Of a DNA stretch of 53,755 bases, positions 33,817 through 43,402 are shown in pieces; positions within the stretch are counted from its first letter, which is position 1; the number at the start of each line of letters is the position of its first letter. Under the pieces are notes generated by a model. It did not search any database. It saw only the letters and a list, made by a program, of their open reading frames with translations, and was not told the DNA's origin. Both the position numbers and the translations under genes were made by a program. Source of the stretch: Flavobacterium sp. (GTDB taxonomy: Bacteria > Bacteroidota > Bacteroidia > Flavobacteriales > Flavobacteriaceae); the NCBI RefSeq assembly GCF_004295795.1, contig NZ_SEBR01000026.1, forward strand, positions 1-53,755. Reading direction: 5' to 3'.

Positions 33817-36042
33817 TTAATGGTAAACCCGGGTAACCTTGTCAACGCCGTCAATCTTCTTGATATTCTCCATCAGGCGTTTTAAAATCGTGTTGTTCTG
33901 GACGATCACGGCGATTTGTCCGTTAAAAATCCCGGCCTCACCGTTCAGTGAAATGCTTTGGATGTTCACGTGCATGTTGTTGGAAATCACCTTGGTAATT
34001 TGGTTCGTTAGCCCTAAAGTGTCCATTCCTGTGATGTTCAGGATGGCCTTGAACTCCTGTTGGGTCGAATCGATCCACTTGGCGCTCATGATCCTGTAAG
34101 CGTAATTCGACTGCAAGGTAATCGCGTTCGGACAATCTTTTTTGTGGACTTTTATGCCTTCGTTTATAGTCACGAAACCAAAAACCTCGTCTCCGGGAAT
34201 CGGGTTGCAGCAAGTCGAGAGCTTGTAGTCGAGTTTGTCGTGTTCCTGGCCGAACACCAACATATCGTAGTTTTGCGACAAGACTTGCCTGTGCAGATCG
34301 TCATCGGCAATCGGTTTGTCGCGTTTGATGCGATTCTTGAAGAAATTGATGAACGTATTGCTCTTTTGTGCCGCGTAATCCTTGAGTTGCTGGTTTTCGA
34401 TGGCTCCGATTCCGACGCGATAAAACAAATCCAGACTTGTCTTGAGCTTGAAAAAACTCACGAGTTCGTTGATTATCGTCTCGCTCATCGTGATCTTGAG
34501 GTGGCGCAGTTTGCGTTCGAGCAATTCCTTTCCGTCCTCGGCGATTTTCTTGGTGTTTTCGTTGAGAACGTTCCTGATCTTGTTCTTGGCACGCGACGTC
34601 GTCACATATTCGAGCCAGTGCGTCGTAGGCTTTTGGTGAGGCGATGTGATGACCTCGACCTGATCGCCGCTTTTGAGCTCGTGATTCAGCGGAACCAATT
34701 TTCCGTTGACGCGCGTTCCTCTCGTCCGTATACCGATTTCCGAGTGTATCGAAAACGCAAAATCGAGGGAAGTCGCACCTTTGGGGAGCGATTTGATTTC
34801 ACCTTTCGGAGTAAAGATGAAGATCTCCTTCGCATACAGATTCATCTTGAAATCCTCCACGAAATCAACGGCGTTCGTCTCTGAATTCTCGAGCGCTTCC
34901 TTCAACAGATTGAGCCAGATGTCGAGTCCCGATTCCTCGTTTCCGCCACCTTGCTTGTATTTGTAGTGCGCCGCATAGCCTTTTTCGGCAATCTCGTCCA
35001 TGCGTTGCGAACGGATCTGGATCTCGACCCAACGCCCTTTCGGCCCCATGACCGTAACGTGCAAAGCCTCGTAACCAGTAGATTTCGGCGAAGAAATCCA
35101 ATCGCGTAAACGACTCGGTGACGGGCGATAATGATCGGTCACGATCGAATAGATCTTCCAGGCGAGAAACTTCTCGTCATGCGGATCGGAATCGTAAATG
35201 ATGCGAAGCGCGAATTTGTCGTAAACCTCGTCAAAGCTCACGTTTTGCGCTTTCATTTTGCGTCGTATCGAATAAACGCTCTTCGGACGGCCTTTCAAAG
35301 TATAATCGATGCTTTCCGCGTCAAGCGAATTCTTGAGAATGTCCGAAATTTCCTTGATGTACGCGTCCTGTTGCTCTTTCGTCTCCTTGATCTTCGAGAC
35401 GATATCTTTATAAACGTTGGGTTCGGTGTACTTCAGACCCAAATCCTCGAGTTCGTTCTTGATGTTGTAAAGTCCCAGACGGTGGGCGAGAGGCGCGTAA
35501 ATGTAAAGTGTTTCCGAGGCGATTTTGACCTGTTTGTATTCGGCCATCGATTCCATGGTCTGCATGTTGTGCAAACGGTCGGCGATTTTTATGATGATTA
35601 CGCGTACGTCGTCGTTCAAAGTAAGCAGCATCTTGCGGAAATTCTCGGCCTGCATCGAGATGTTCATGTCCTTTTTGACCTGTGAGATCTTGGTCAATCC
35701 GGCGACCAACTGCGCGACTTTCGGATTGAACATGCGTTCGATGTCCTCGATTGTCACATCGGTATCTTCCACGACATCGTGCATCAGGGCCGCGGCGATC
35801 GAAGTCGCGCCCAAACCAATTTGCGAAGCCACGATCTTGGCCACCGCGATCGGGTGAAAAATATAAGCCTCGCCAGACTTTCGCCTTTGGTCTTTGTGCG
35901 CATCGACGGCCACGTCAAACGCCTTCCGGATCATCTTTTTGTCGCTGTCCGAAAGCGTCTGATACGAAATTCGCAGTAACTCCTTGTATTCCTGCGCAAT
36001 CGCCTTATTTTCCTTTTCTATGAATTCGTCAGTCAGCTCCAT
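33817..36042 (-). CDS. RelA/SpoT (p)ppGpp synthetase/hydrolase
   Basis: 741 aa long RSH enzyme that makes and degrades (p)ppGpp, the stringent-response alarmone. The hydrolase HD domain has YIFHPIAVA (His63) and LMHDVVEDT (His88-Asp89, Glu92-Asp93), so hydrolysis should be active. The synthetase domain (about 240-360) starts at PKSVYSIRRKMKAQNVSFDEV. The TGS domain follows (IFIFTPKGEIKSLPKGATSLDFAF, about 405-465, named in part). A C-terminal ACT domain (about 668-741) ends the protein. The length matches bifunctional Rel/SpoT, the only long RSH in most Bacteroidota. The ATG at 36042 is the first in frame. The gene heads the spoT...fur...purA backbone on this strand. Confidence 0.96.
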   Translation of the reverse strand: MELTDEFIEKENKAIAQEYKELLRISYQTLSDSDKKMIRKAFDVAVDAHKDQRRKSGEAYIFHPIAVAKIVASQIGLGATSIAAALMHDVVEDTDVTIEDIERMFNPKVAQLVAGLTKISQVKKDMNISMQAENFRKMLLTLNDDVRVIIIKIADRLHNMQTMESMAEYKQVKIASETLYIYAPLAHRLGLYNIKNELEDLGLKYTEPNVYKDIVSKIKETKEQQDAYIKEISDILKNSLDAESIDYTLKGRPKSVYSIRRKMKAQNVSFDEVYDKFALRIIYDSDPHDEKFLAWKIYSIVTDHYRPSPSRLRDWISSPKSTGYEALHVTVMGPKGRWVEIQIRSQRMDEIAEKGYAAHYKYKQGGGNEESGLDIWLNLLKEALENSETNAVDFVEDFKMNLYAKEIFIFTPKGEIKSLPKGATSLDFAFSIHSEIGIRTRGTRVNGKLVPLNHELKSGDQVEVITSPHQKPTTHWLEYVTTSRAKNKIRNVLNENTKKIAEDGKELLERKLRHLKITMSETIINELVSFFKLKTSLDLFYRVGIGAIENQQLKDYAAQKSNTFINFFKNRIKRDKPIADDDLHRQVLSQNYDMLVFGQEHDKLDYKLSTCCNPIPGDEVFGFVTINEGIKVHKKDCPNAITLQSNYAYRIMSAKWIDSTQQEFKAILNITGMDTLGLTNQITKVISNNMHVNIQSISLNGEAGIFNGQIAVIVQNNTILKRLMENIKKIDGVDKVTRVYH

Positions 36043-36210
36043 GTTCTAAATGTATAAAGAATGCACCAAATTCCAAATCCCGAATCCCAACTGTTTTCAT
36101 TGCAAAATCATCGCTTAAAAAATCAAAAGCTCGGTATCAATTAAGCAAGTTTTCATTTCGCTGTCGAATGACCAATCGGAATTTGGAATCGAAATCTGGT
36201 ATTTTCTGAT

Positions 36211-36343
36211 GGCGTTGCGCCGGCCGGAAAATGTAGTGGAAGCACAAGCATTTTGCGGGCCGTCGCCGGGCTTACCGCACTCGCTATTTTCCGCTTAAAG
36301 AAAGCGAAAAATGAGCTTAGACAATGCGGCAAATCCCTAACGC
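36211..36343 (-). ncRNA. Flavo-1-like structured element, copy C
   Basis: Read on the minus strand it begins GCGTTAGGGATTTGCCGC and ends GGCCGGCGCAACGCC, with AAGCCCGGCGACGGCCCGC in between. Its variable hairpin (TTTTTCGCTTTCTTTAAGCGGAAAATAGCGA region) has a sequence unlike copies A and B but keeps pairing. The open frame at 36253-36612 runs across it and is not taken as a gene. Confidence 0.55.
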
Positions 36344-36501
36344 GCTCCTGTCAAAAATTGAACCAAAGTGTCGATAAGGTGGCTGCGTGCCTAAGTTTCG
36401 GAGATTTTCAGGGTTTGACAGCCCAACGTACAAAAAATGTCAAATCACTTCTCTTAGGGTTATCATTTTTTGATACTCCTCATATCTATTTTAACAAAAA
36501 C

Positions 36502-36613
36502 TACAGATTTTCTGTAATTAGGGTATTGCCGAAATCGCTACCTTGTCGTAGGGAAGGGGCCGGTGTTTTCCCTACGAAAAATCCAAAAATAGCAATTACA
36601 GAAAATCTGTAAA
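36502..36613. repeat. two copies of the 17-bp palindrome
   Basis: TACAGATTTTCTGTAA at 36502-36517 and TTACAGAAAATCTGTAA at 36597-36613 lie 80 bases apart in the gap between spoT and the aldo/keto reductase. Confidence 0.8.
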
Positions 36614-36706
36614 AATTGTTAAAAGTGTTTGGATACCCGATTGTGACTTGCAAGAAGTAAGCGAAAACCTTACTGCCGTTACTGCTCTTATGGTTTGTAA
36701 ACTAAA

Positions 36707-37075
36707 CCTACAAGGTTGAAAAAAACCTTGCAGGTTATCAAATAGCCAGTCCAACGATTAACCATTAAGTTCACCAAGGGCATTAAGATTGCTGGGGAAA
36801 AAGAAACGAAATTTTTGCAACCACGAAAGTCAAGTAATTCGCAAAAAAAACTTAATGTCCTTACTGTTCTTAATGGTTCAAAACTGACTCCCATTAGGTC
36901 GAAAAACCTTGCAGGTTAGCAATTAGCCAAAGACTGAACCATTAAGTTCATTAAGAGCATTAAGATTGCTGGGGAAAAAGAAACGAAATTTTTGCAACCA
37001 CGAAAGTCAAGTAATTCCGCAAAAAAACTTAGTGTCCTTGCTGTTCTTAATGGTTCAAAAAATAGAACCTACAAG
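36707..37075. repeat. tandem duplication, ~181-bp units with inverted ends
   Basis: Two units begin near ACCTTGCAGGTTA (36725 and 36907). Each holds an inner module bounded by inverted AACCATTAAG (36760, 36938) and CTTAATGGTT, or variants (ends about 36878 and 37056). Between them is the near-identical stretch ATTGCTGGGGAAAAAGAAAC. The AACCATTAAGTTCATTAAG end is also found in the 29-kb array. The remainder of 36043-37191 holds the Flavo-1-like and palindrome elements. Confidence 0.8.
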
Positions 37076-37191
37076 GTTGAAAAAGCCTTAAAGGTTAGCC
37101 GAAAAAGTAATTGGGCTACAACCAAAAGGACTTCGGTTACAAGCCAACGCGGCAATCTGAACGAACTTTGTCCCAACAAAAAATCACAACC

Positions 37192-38199
37192 ATGACAACA
37201 TTCAAAAAATTGGGCTCGCAAGGCCTCGAAGTACCGGCGCTAGGATTGGGCTGTATGGGAATGTCGGGATTCCAGGGCGGCGATATGTACGGCAAAACAG
37301 ACGACGTCGAATCAATCGCCACCATACACGAATCTTTTGAAAAAGGATTCAACTTTCTAGATACCGCCGATATGTACGGCCCGTTTCACAACGAGCAACT
37401 CATCGCAAAGGCCACGCAAGGCAATCGCGAAAAGTACATCATCGCCACCAAATTCGGATGGGAAATCGACGATGCGACCAACACCTTAACCTGGCAAATC
37501 AACGGCAAACCAGACTACATCAAGCATGCGCTAGAACGCTCGCTCAAAAACCTCAAGACAGATTACATCGACCTCTATTATTTGCACCGCCGCGACAAAA
37601 CGATCCCAATCGAGGAAACGATAGGCGCGATGGCAGATTTGGTCAAGCAAGGAAAAGTCAAGTACATCGGATTGAGCGAAGTTTCGTCCGAGAATGTCCG
37701 CAAGGCACACGCGGTTCATCCGTTGACGGCAGTCCAATCGGAATATTCGCTTTTCGAAAGACAGGTTGAGGAAACCGGAGTCAAGCAAACCCTTGAGGAA
37801 CTCGGCATCGGTTTGGTCGCTTATTCGCCACTCGGACGCGGTTTCATCACAGGCCAATTCAAGTCGATAGACGATCTTCCAAAAGACGATTTCCGTCGCA
37901 ACATCCCGAAATTCCAAGGCGAACAGTTCCAAAAGAACCTCGACTTGCTGTCCGAGATCGAGAAAATGGCATCCGAAAAAGAAATCAAGCCCTCACAACT
38001 TGCCATCGCCTGGACGATCGCAAAAGGTACCATCCCGATTCCGGGTACCAAACGCCGCAAGTATCTCAATGAAAATCTGGAATCGGCCAACATCGTTTTG
38101 AGCGGCCAAGATCTGGAACGCCTCGAAAGCATCATCCCGATTACCGCAAAAACCGGAAATTCGTATTGGGACGACGTGATGCAATACCAAGATTATTAA
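37192..38199 (+). CDS. aldo/keto reductase
   Basis: 335 aa cytoplasmic NAD(P)H-dependent oxidoreductase with the AKR (beta/alpha)8 barrel. The family's catalytic set is visible: Asp and Tyr in FNFLDTADMYGPFHNE (about 49-64), Lys in IIATKFGW (about 85-92) and His in YYLHRRD (about 126-132). The cofactor segment near the C terminus is IPIPGTKRRKYLNENLESANI. It resembles the AKR13-type group of bacterial aldehyde/ketone reductases. Substrate unknown. The frame is open upstream to 37111, but the ATG at 37192 matches the family N terminus (TTFKKLGSQGLEVPALGLGCMGMS). An AraC regulator follows on the same strand and may control it. Confidence 0.92.
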   Translation: MTTFKKLGSQGLEVPALGLGCMGMSGFQGGDMYGKTDDVESIATIHESFEKGFNFLDTADMYGPFHNEQLIAKATQGNREKYIIATKFGWEIDDATNTLTWQINGKPDYIKHALERSLKNLKTDYIDLYYLHRRDKTIPIEETIGAMADLVKQGKVKYIGLSEVSSENVRKAHAVHPLTAVQSEYSLFERQVEETGVKQTLEELGIGLVAYSPLGRGFITGQFKSIDDLPKDDFRRNIPKFQGEQFQKNLDLLSEIEKMASEKEIKPSQLAIAWTIAKGTIPIPGTKRRKYLNENLESANIVLSGQDLERLESIIPITAKTGNSYWDDVMQYQDY

Positions 38200-38213
38200 T
38201 TCTTAAATTGCGG

Positions 38214-38250
38214 CTATCCGAATGGAAAGTCCCGTTTGGATAGTTTTTTT
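38214..38250 (+). terminator. rho-independent terminator of aldo/keto reductase gene
   Basis: CTATCCGAA and TTTGGATAG form a 9-base stem (one G-U pair) around a 12-base loop, followed by seven T. Confidence 0.85.
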
Positions 38251-38304
38251 ACGAAAATTTCCCCGATACGCTGCCCGTACGGCAATTAATTCAAGACTCT
38301 AAAA

Positions 38305-39216
38305 ATGAACAAGTTCGTACCGCCGATTCACATTGCGACCATTTCGGAAATGCACAAACTTATGTCGGTTTCAAAGCCTTTCCATCCTTTGGTGTCCGTC
38401 GTGCCGATGCGTGAGGTCGTGGGCTGCAAGGAATTGGTCGGAAAAACGATCACTTATGGATTCTACTCGATCGCGCTCAAGAAGAATTTCGATTTGAGAC
38501 TGCGCTACGGCCGCCAATATTACGACTTTGACGAAGGTGTGATGACGTTCGTCTCGCCCATGCAAGTCATTGGAGTCGAGTCTGAAAACATCCAGAAAAT
38601 GGACGGTTTAATGCTTTTGGTGCATCCGGATTTCCTGAAAGGCCATTCGCTCACGTCCAAATTGCCCGATTACGGTTTCTTTTCATATGACGTAAACGAG
38701 GCTTTGCACGTATCCGATTCCGAAGAAAACATGATACTGGCGATGATGGAGAATCTTGCTAACGAAATCGCCAATGCCATCGACGCCTTTTCCCAAGACG
38801 TGATTTTGTCTCACATCGAGCTTTTGCTCAACTACTCGAATCGTTTCTACAATCGACAATTCCTCACGAGAAAAAGCCACGGCATCGATGTATTGTCGAG
38901 CTTCGAACATTTGCTGAAAGACTACCTGAATTCAGATACGCCTAAAAATTCGGGTTTTCCATCGGTCAACCACTTCGCCGAAAAACTCAACCTATCGGCC
39001 AATTATCTAAGCGATTTGCTGCGAAATCTTACAGGGAGAAATGCCCGTCAGCACATTCAGGACGCCGTGGTCGAAAAAGCCAAGGAATTGCTTTCGACAA
39101 CTAATTTGTCAGTCTCTGAAATCGCGTACAGAATCGGGTTTGAACACTCGCAATCGTTCAGCAAACTCTTCAAACTCAAAATGGAAATGACGCCGTTGGA
39201 GTATCGAAGTGCGTGA
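38305..39216 (+). CDS. AraC family transcriptional regulator
   Basis: 303 aa. The N-terminal ~190 residues form a cupin-like sensing part (LRYGRQYYDFDEGVMTFVSPMQVIG near 72-96). The C-terminal ~100 residues have the two AraC helix-turn-helix motifs: SVNHFAEKLNLSANYLSDLLRN and LSVSEIAYRIGFEHSQSFSKLF, then MTPLEYR. It probably activates or represses a nearby gene, the aldo/keto reductase being the obvious candidate. The effector is unknown. The strong terminator between the two genes means they are not simply one operon. Its stop is 110 bases from the end of the convergent retropepsin gene. Confidence 0.92.
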   Translation: MNKFVPPIHIATISEMHKLMSVSKPFHPLVSVVPMREVVGCKELVGKTITYGFYSIALKKNFDLRLRYGRQYYDFDEGVMTFVSPMQVIGVESENIQKMDGLMLLVHPDFLKGHSLTSKLPDYGFFSYDVNEALHVSDSEENMILAMMENLANEIANAIDAFSQDVILSHIELLLNYSNRFYNRQFLTRKSHGIDVLSSFEHLLKDYLNSDTPKNSGFPSVNHFAEKLNLSANYLSDLLRNLTGRNARQHIQDAVVEKAKELLSTTNLSVSEIAYRIGFEHSQSFSKLFKLKMEMTPLEYRSA

Positions 39217-39326
39217 GTTTGAATGCAAAGTGCGTCCGATTATTACTGATTCCGGAACTAGTTAATCCCGTTTGAGTTTACGGATTCGTTTCGAGTGCAA
39301 CTCCGGCACTCGGACACTTAGGCGCT

Positions 39327-40535
39327 CTATTCCAATAAATCGTACTTCTCCAGATTCGCCTCAACGGTTTTCCCATCAGACTTTCGGATTACAACCATAA
39401 GATTCTCCATCTCAATCAATTGTTGACGGAAAGCGCACCAATCTTGCTCGCTCAAACCCGCAACGGCAGTTCCGTTCAGGGAAACCACTTCATCCTGGAG
39501 CGCAAAACCGAGCTTTTCGGCCTTCGATCCTTTCCAGATCACGCCCACGAAAGTTTTGCCGTTCTCGCGCAAAGGCGTAAACCCGAAAGTGAATTCTTTT
39601 TTGGGCGCGTCCATTTTCTTCGGAAGCAGTAATTCGCCCTTTTTGTAATTGATCACGAATTTGCCCAAAGGACTGAAAAAGTCATTGCCTATCAACACCA
39701 TCGGGCTGGGCGAAACGCGAATCCTTCTCGAGAACAGCACCTTGCCGATGTAGACGGAATCAGCCAAAACCGCGCGTTCCTCCTGAAGCGCATTTCCCAT
39801 AAGCGAGTAAAAACCCTGACCATGGCTAGATGCGATTTTTTTCGATTTCACAAGCCGGCTTTTCTCGAAATATTCGTTCGGGATGTCGAGACTTCCGTTG
39901 TTTCCAGTGTCGACGTCTGCCAAAAAGTTGATGCCGTTCGTATCGATTCTCACGCGTGGCGTTCCCGAAAAATTCTGTGTAAAAGCAACAGCGTTCGAAT
40001 TCGAAAGTTGGATTTTATCTGAGCACATTCGCACCGACGGCTTGTCATAGTCGATTTCCCAATTGCAGATGCGCATCATGTTTGTGCCGAAAATCCCGTC
40101 GATGGGACGGCACAAAAGTTTGCTGAACTTCGCCAATTCGAAAGAACCGACGCCTACGTTCTGGAATGTAACCGATCCGAATTTGATTTCGGGCACAGTA
40201 TAGAAGTTCTCCTCGCTCACGTTCCCGGCCGAGTCCACAAATTTGTTAGACGTCACCGGCGACAAGCCAAGTTCCTTGAGCAGTTTAGACGATACGATCG
40301 TGATCGCGCCCGTATCAAACAGGAAAGTGTAAGTCTTTCCGTTGATTTCGACCGGAACGAGCAATTCGTCCGTGACATATTCGGCCAAAACCGTCTCGTC
40401 GAATTTTTTCGATTCGGTTTTTACGGCGAACAGATATTTGTCGCGGTTTTCGGTCGATCTTTTGACTTCTTCCTTCGACTGTGAAAATCCAAAAAAGGAA
40501 AACGACAAGAGCGCAATGAGCAAAATTCTTCTCAT
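39327..40535 (-). CDS. retropepsin-like aspartic protease with PDZ domain, exported
   Basis: 402 aa. A signal peptide (MRRILLIALLSFSFFGFSQS) precedes two aspartic-protease-like lobes. Each has a DTG: TFLFDTGA (Asp74) and NFLADVDTGNNG (Asp209), with the hydrophobic-hydrophobic-Gly of PIDGIFG between them. A PDZ domain (about 325-395, GFALQDEVVSLNGTAV) closes the protein. This is the Bacteroidota 'aspartyl protease family plus PDZ' type, presumably periplasmic. Its targets are unknown. The 302 bases upstream (40536-40837) show no recognisable feature. Confidence 0.85.
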   Translation of the reverse strand: MRRILLIALLSFSFFGFSQSKEEVKRSTENRDKYLFAVKTESKKFDETVLAEYVTDELLVPVEINGKTYTFLFDTGAITIVSSKLLKELGLSPVTSNKFVDSAGNVSEENFYTVPEIKFGSVTFQNVGVGSFELAKFSKLLCRPIDGIFGTNMMRICNWEIDYDKPSVRMCSDKIQLSNSNAVAFTQNFSGTPRVRIDTNGINFLADVDTGNNGSLDIPNEYFEKSRLVKSKKIASSHGQGFYSLMGNALQEERAVLADSVYIGKVLFSRRIRVSPSPMVLIGNDFFSPLGKFVINYKKGELLLPKKMDAPKKEFTFGFTPLRENGKTFVGVIWKGSKAEKLGFALQDEVVSLNGTAVAGLSEQDWCAFRQQLIEMENLMVVIRKSDGKTVEANLEKYDLLE

Positions 40536-40837
40536 GGTTTATTTTTTGTAAAAGTGCGAATTTTCGTTCGGATTTAAAAATCGGCATCGAAGGCGATCAG
40601 TGGCGCAAGTTGCTTTTGGTTTTGCAAACATTTCTGATTTCGGACAAAAAATCGGTCGAAGTATAACTCAATAAAGTGCGAACATTCCCAAACCTTTCGG
40701 AACAGCAATCATATTGTACAGAATTTCGGTATCTGCTTTTTCTTGGCCCGATTCAACTTTTGATTCGAGAATCTCGAGCCAAAAATGCCAAGCCGATTAC
40801 ATCCGGTTTTGTCAAAAACCATAACTTTCGGACATTA

Positions 40838-42358
40838 TCACTTCACTCGAACGAAGTCCAAGTCCTGAAAATCATAACTGAAATCGGTTAAAGGCGATAT
40901 CGGTTTCATCGTGAAATGATCGAGACCGTCCCAGAAAATATGGGCGTCGGCGTGAAAATAGCGGTTGTTCCACTTAACGACATAATTGTTGTCTTTATAG
41001 AAAAAAACCTCGCCCGTGAGTTGAGGTGACCTTTTCGAAGCAAGGAAAAGTTTGCCTTTTTTGACGGTGAACACGACTTCGCCAAACCATTTGTCCTTGA
41101 AAGTCCCGATTAGCGGCGTTTGATTCGGAACGATTTTGCCCTTCACATTTTTTTCTACCGCTTTCCAGACTTCATCCGTGACTTTGTCGGCGTCTTTTTC
41201 GCGTTGGCGCATTTTGTTGGCCAAGTCAGTGACATGGTCGAATTCGGGCGTTGCGAGATAACTGTCCTTGATCGTGTTGCTTATCGCATTGAAGGCCGAG
41301 CCCGCTTGCTGATTCGTCAGAACGATAATGCCGAGTTTCAGCTCTGGAATCATCAAGGTTTGGGTGACGATTCCCTCAAGCCCGCCTGTATGCGAGACTT
41401 GTAATTTTCCTTTTACGTCGGTGAGTTGCCAGCCTAGTCCGTAGGTTTTGAAATTCGAGAAATAAGGCGCCACGGCTTTGTTGGGCTGGATTGTTTGAGG
41501 CGTCCACATTTCGTTTGCGACTTTTTCGGAAAAAATCTGTTTTCCATCGAACTTCCCTTTGTTCATCTGTAAGATCAACCAATTAGACAAGTCGTTCACG
41601 CTCGCATAAAGTCCGGCCGCGGCGTCAAAAGTGCGCAGTTTATAGCGGGAAATGATCTTGAGTTTACCGTCGATCGGAACGTGCGGATCGATTACGTTTG
41701 TCGTGTCTTTCAACCGATAGAACGAAGAAGCGCTGTTATTCATGCCGATTGGTTGCATGATGCGCGATTCGACGAATTCGTTCCAGGTTTTGCCGCTCAC
41801 GCGATTTACGACTTCGCCCGCTACGATGTACAAAAGGTTGTCATAATCGTATTTCGTGCGGAAAGCCGATGTCGGTTTAAGATATTGCAGATTGTCGACG
41901 ATATCCTGAACCTGAAAGTTGTTTCCGTCAGGCCAAACCATGAGATCGCCCGCGCCCAATCCCAAACCGCTTCGGTGCGTCAGCAAATCCCGGATCGTGA
42001 ATTCGTTCGTGACATACTCATTGTACATCTTGAATTCGGGAATGTGTTTTACGACCTTGTCGTCCCAAGAAATTTTCCCTTCATCGACCAAAATCGCAAG
42101 TGCCGTCGCCGTGAAAGCCTTTGAATTCGAGGCAATTCCGAAAAGTGTATTGGCATCGACCTTTTGTTTGGTCCTGACCGATTTCACGCCGTAGCCCTTG
42201 GCGTGCACGATTTTCCCGTCCTTGACAACCGCAACCGCGATTCCGGGCACGTCAAAAGCGGTCAAGGTTTTCTCGACAAGCGCATCTATTTTAGATTCGG
42301 ATAACTGGGCATTTACGGAAAGTCCGGCGAAAGCCAAGGCAAGGAAAATGTACTTCAT
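40838..42358 (-). CDS. class C beta-lactamase-like serine hydrolase, exported
   Basis: 506 aa. A signal peptide (about 1-17) is followed by a PBP/class C fold domain with all three active-site elements. These are the SxxK motif in GIASNSKAFTATA (Ser77, Lys80), the YxN motif in YDYDNLLYI (Tyr172, Asn174) and the HTG triad in VSHTGGLEG (about 331-339). The C-terminal ~110 residues resemble DUF3471, a beta domain common in this subfamily. Such proteins are D-aminopeptidases, esterases or peptidoglycan peptidases; true cephalosporinase activity is not implied. A hexamer array lies in its upstream region. Confidence 0.9.
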   Translation of the reverse strand: MKYIFLALAFAGLSVNAQLSESKIDALVEKTLTAFDVPGIAVAVVKDGKIVHAKGYGVKSVRTKQKVDANTLFGIASNSKAFTATALAILVDEGKISWDDKVVKHIPEFKMYNEYVTNEFTIRDLLTHRSGLGLGAGDLMVWPDGNNFQVQDIVDNLQYLKPTSAFRTKYDYDNLLYIVAGEVVNRVSGKTWNEFVESRIMQPIGMNNSASSFYRLKDTTNVIDPHVPIDGKLKIISRYKLRTFDAAAGLYASVNDLSNWLILQMNKGKFDGKQIFSEKVANEMWTPQTIQPNKAVAPYFSNFKTYGLGWQLTDVKGKLQVSHTGGLEGIVTQTLMIPELKLGIIVLTNQQAGSAFNAISNTIKDSYLATPEFDHVTDLANKMRQREKDADKVTDEVWKAVEKNVKGKIVPNQTPLIGTFKDKWFGEVVFTVKKGKLFLASKRSPQLTGEVFFYKDNNYVVKWNNRYFHADAHIFWDGLDHFTMKPISPLTDFSYDFQDLDFVRVK

Positions 42359-42476
42359 ATATAGTAGCCGCGAACGGTGAATTTCAGGAGTGTTGCGTCG
42401 AATGATTTGTCAAAAGAAGTTATTGTTGCGGAATTATGGAGTAATAAATGCGTTGAAGTTATCAACAGCGGAGAAA

Positions 42477-42538
42477 GTAGCAGTAGCAGTGGCAGTAGCA
42501 GTAGCGGTAGCAGTAGCGGCAACATTAACGGTTGCAAG
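42477..42538 (+). repeat. GCAGTA-type hexamer array
   Basis: GTAGCA/GTGGCA/GCGGTA units lie between the start of the serine hydrolase and the stop of the SpoU methyltransferase gene. This array does not touch a stop codon. Confidence 0.8.
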
Positions 42539-42616
42539 TAATGCCTATGAAAAGGCAGTCAGTGCGGAAGTTTTGTCGGCAATAGATTTTACAGGGAATG
42601 ACGCCCGAACAAGCAT

Positions 42617-43402
42617 TTAACTGAAACCTCTTTGTCGCTTGGCCTCGAAAATCAGCACAGCCGCGGCAACCGAGACATTCATGGAATCGATTTCACCTTG
42701 CATCGGAATCATTATATTTTGGTTCGCGGCGTCGCGCCAACCCTGCGTCAGGCCTGTGGCTTCGGTTCCGACTACAAGCGCGGTCGCGTCGGTAAAATCC
42801 TGTTCGTGATAAACAATGGCATCCTGCAAAGTCGCTCCGTAAATGTCGATTTTGTTGGATTTCAGGAATTCGATCACCTCAGAAGTCGATCCGATGGCGA
42901 TTTGGTTCGTAAACAAACAACCTACGCTCGAGCGAACGATGTTCGGATTGTACATGTCCGATTTTGGGTTGGCGATGATCACGGCGTCCAGATTTGCGGC
43001 GTCGGCAGTTCTCAGCATCGCTCCGATATTTCCCGGTTTTTCGGGCGCTTCAGCTACCAAAATCAAAGGTTTTTCAGACAATTTGAGATCGGCAAGAGCC
43101 AAACTTTTGGACTTCGCGACGGCAATCACACCTTCGGTCGTATCGCGATAAGCCAATTTTTGATAGACTTCTTTCGAGATTTCAATCAATTGACGATCGG
43201 AAAATCCGAAAGTCTGGAAATCAAAATCGGTTTCTGCCAAAAATAATAAAGATTCGATCTCGTATCCGCCTTTCACGGCAAGCTCGATCTCGCGTCGGCC
43301 TTCGATCAAAAAACGCCCGGATTGCTTGCGTGCCTTGGCCTTTTCCTGCAATTGGACAAGTTCTTTTACCAAGGGATTCTGTGCCGAAGTGATTTGTTTC
43401 AT
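42617..43402 (-). CDS. SpoU/TrmH family RNA 2'-O-methyltransferase
   Basis: 261 aa SPOUT methyltransferase. The N-terminal ~95 residues form the L30e-like substrate-binding domain (QEKAKARKQSGRFLIEGRRE near 19-38). The three SPOUT motifs follow: EKPGNIGAMLRTAD (motif 1, about 116-129), VVGTEATGLTQGW (motif 2, about 205-217) and IPMQGEIDSMNVSVAAAVLIFE (motif 3, about 226-247, trefoil knot). It would methylate a ribose in rRNA or tRNA; the site is unknown. Its ATG overlaps the stop of the upstream membrane protein gene as ATGA, so translation is coupled. Confidence 0.92.
   Translation of the reverse strand: MKQITSAQNPLVKELVQLQEKAKARKQSGRFLIEGRREIELAVKGGYEIESLLFLAETDFDFQTFGFSDRQLIEISKEVYQKLAYRDTTEGVIAVAKSKSLALADLKLSEKPLILVAEAPEKPGNIGAMLRTADAANLDAVIIANPKSDMYNPNIVRSSVGCLFTNQIAIGSTSEVIEFLKSNKIDIYGATLQDAIVYHEQDFTDATALVVGTEATGLTQGWRDAANQNIMIPMQGEIDSMNVSVAAAVLIFEAKRQRGFS

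Noticed and set aside
36253..36612. Plus-strand open frame of 119 aa upstream of the aldo/keto reductase.
   Set aside because: It crosses a Flavo-1-like element and two palindromes; no coding signal.
40838..42358. Beta-lactamase resistance gene.
   Set aside because: The SxxK/YxN/HTG set is shared with peptidases and esterases, and the DUF3471-like tail points away from a true class C enzyme.
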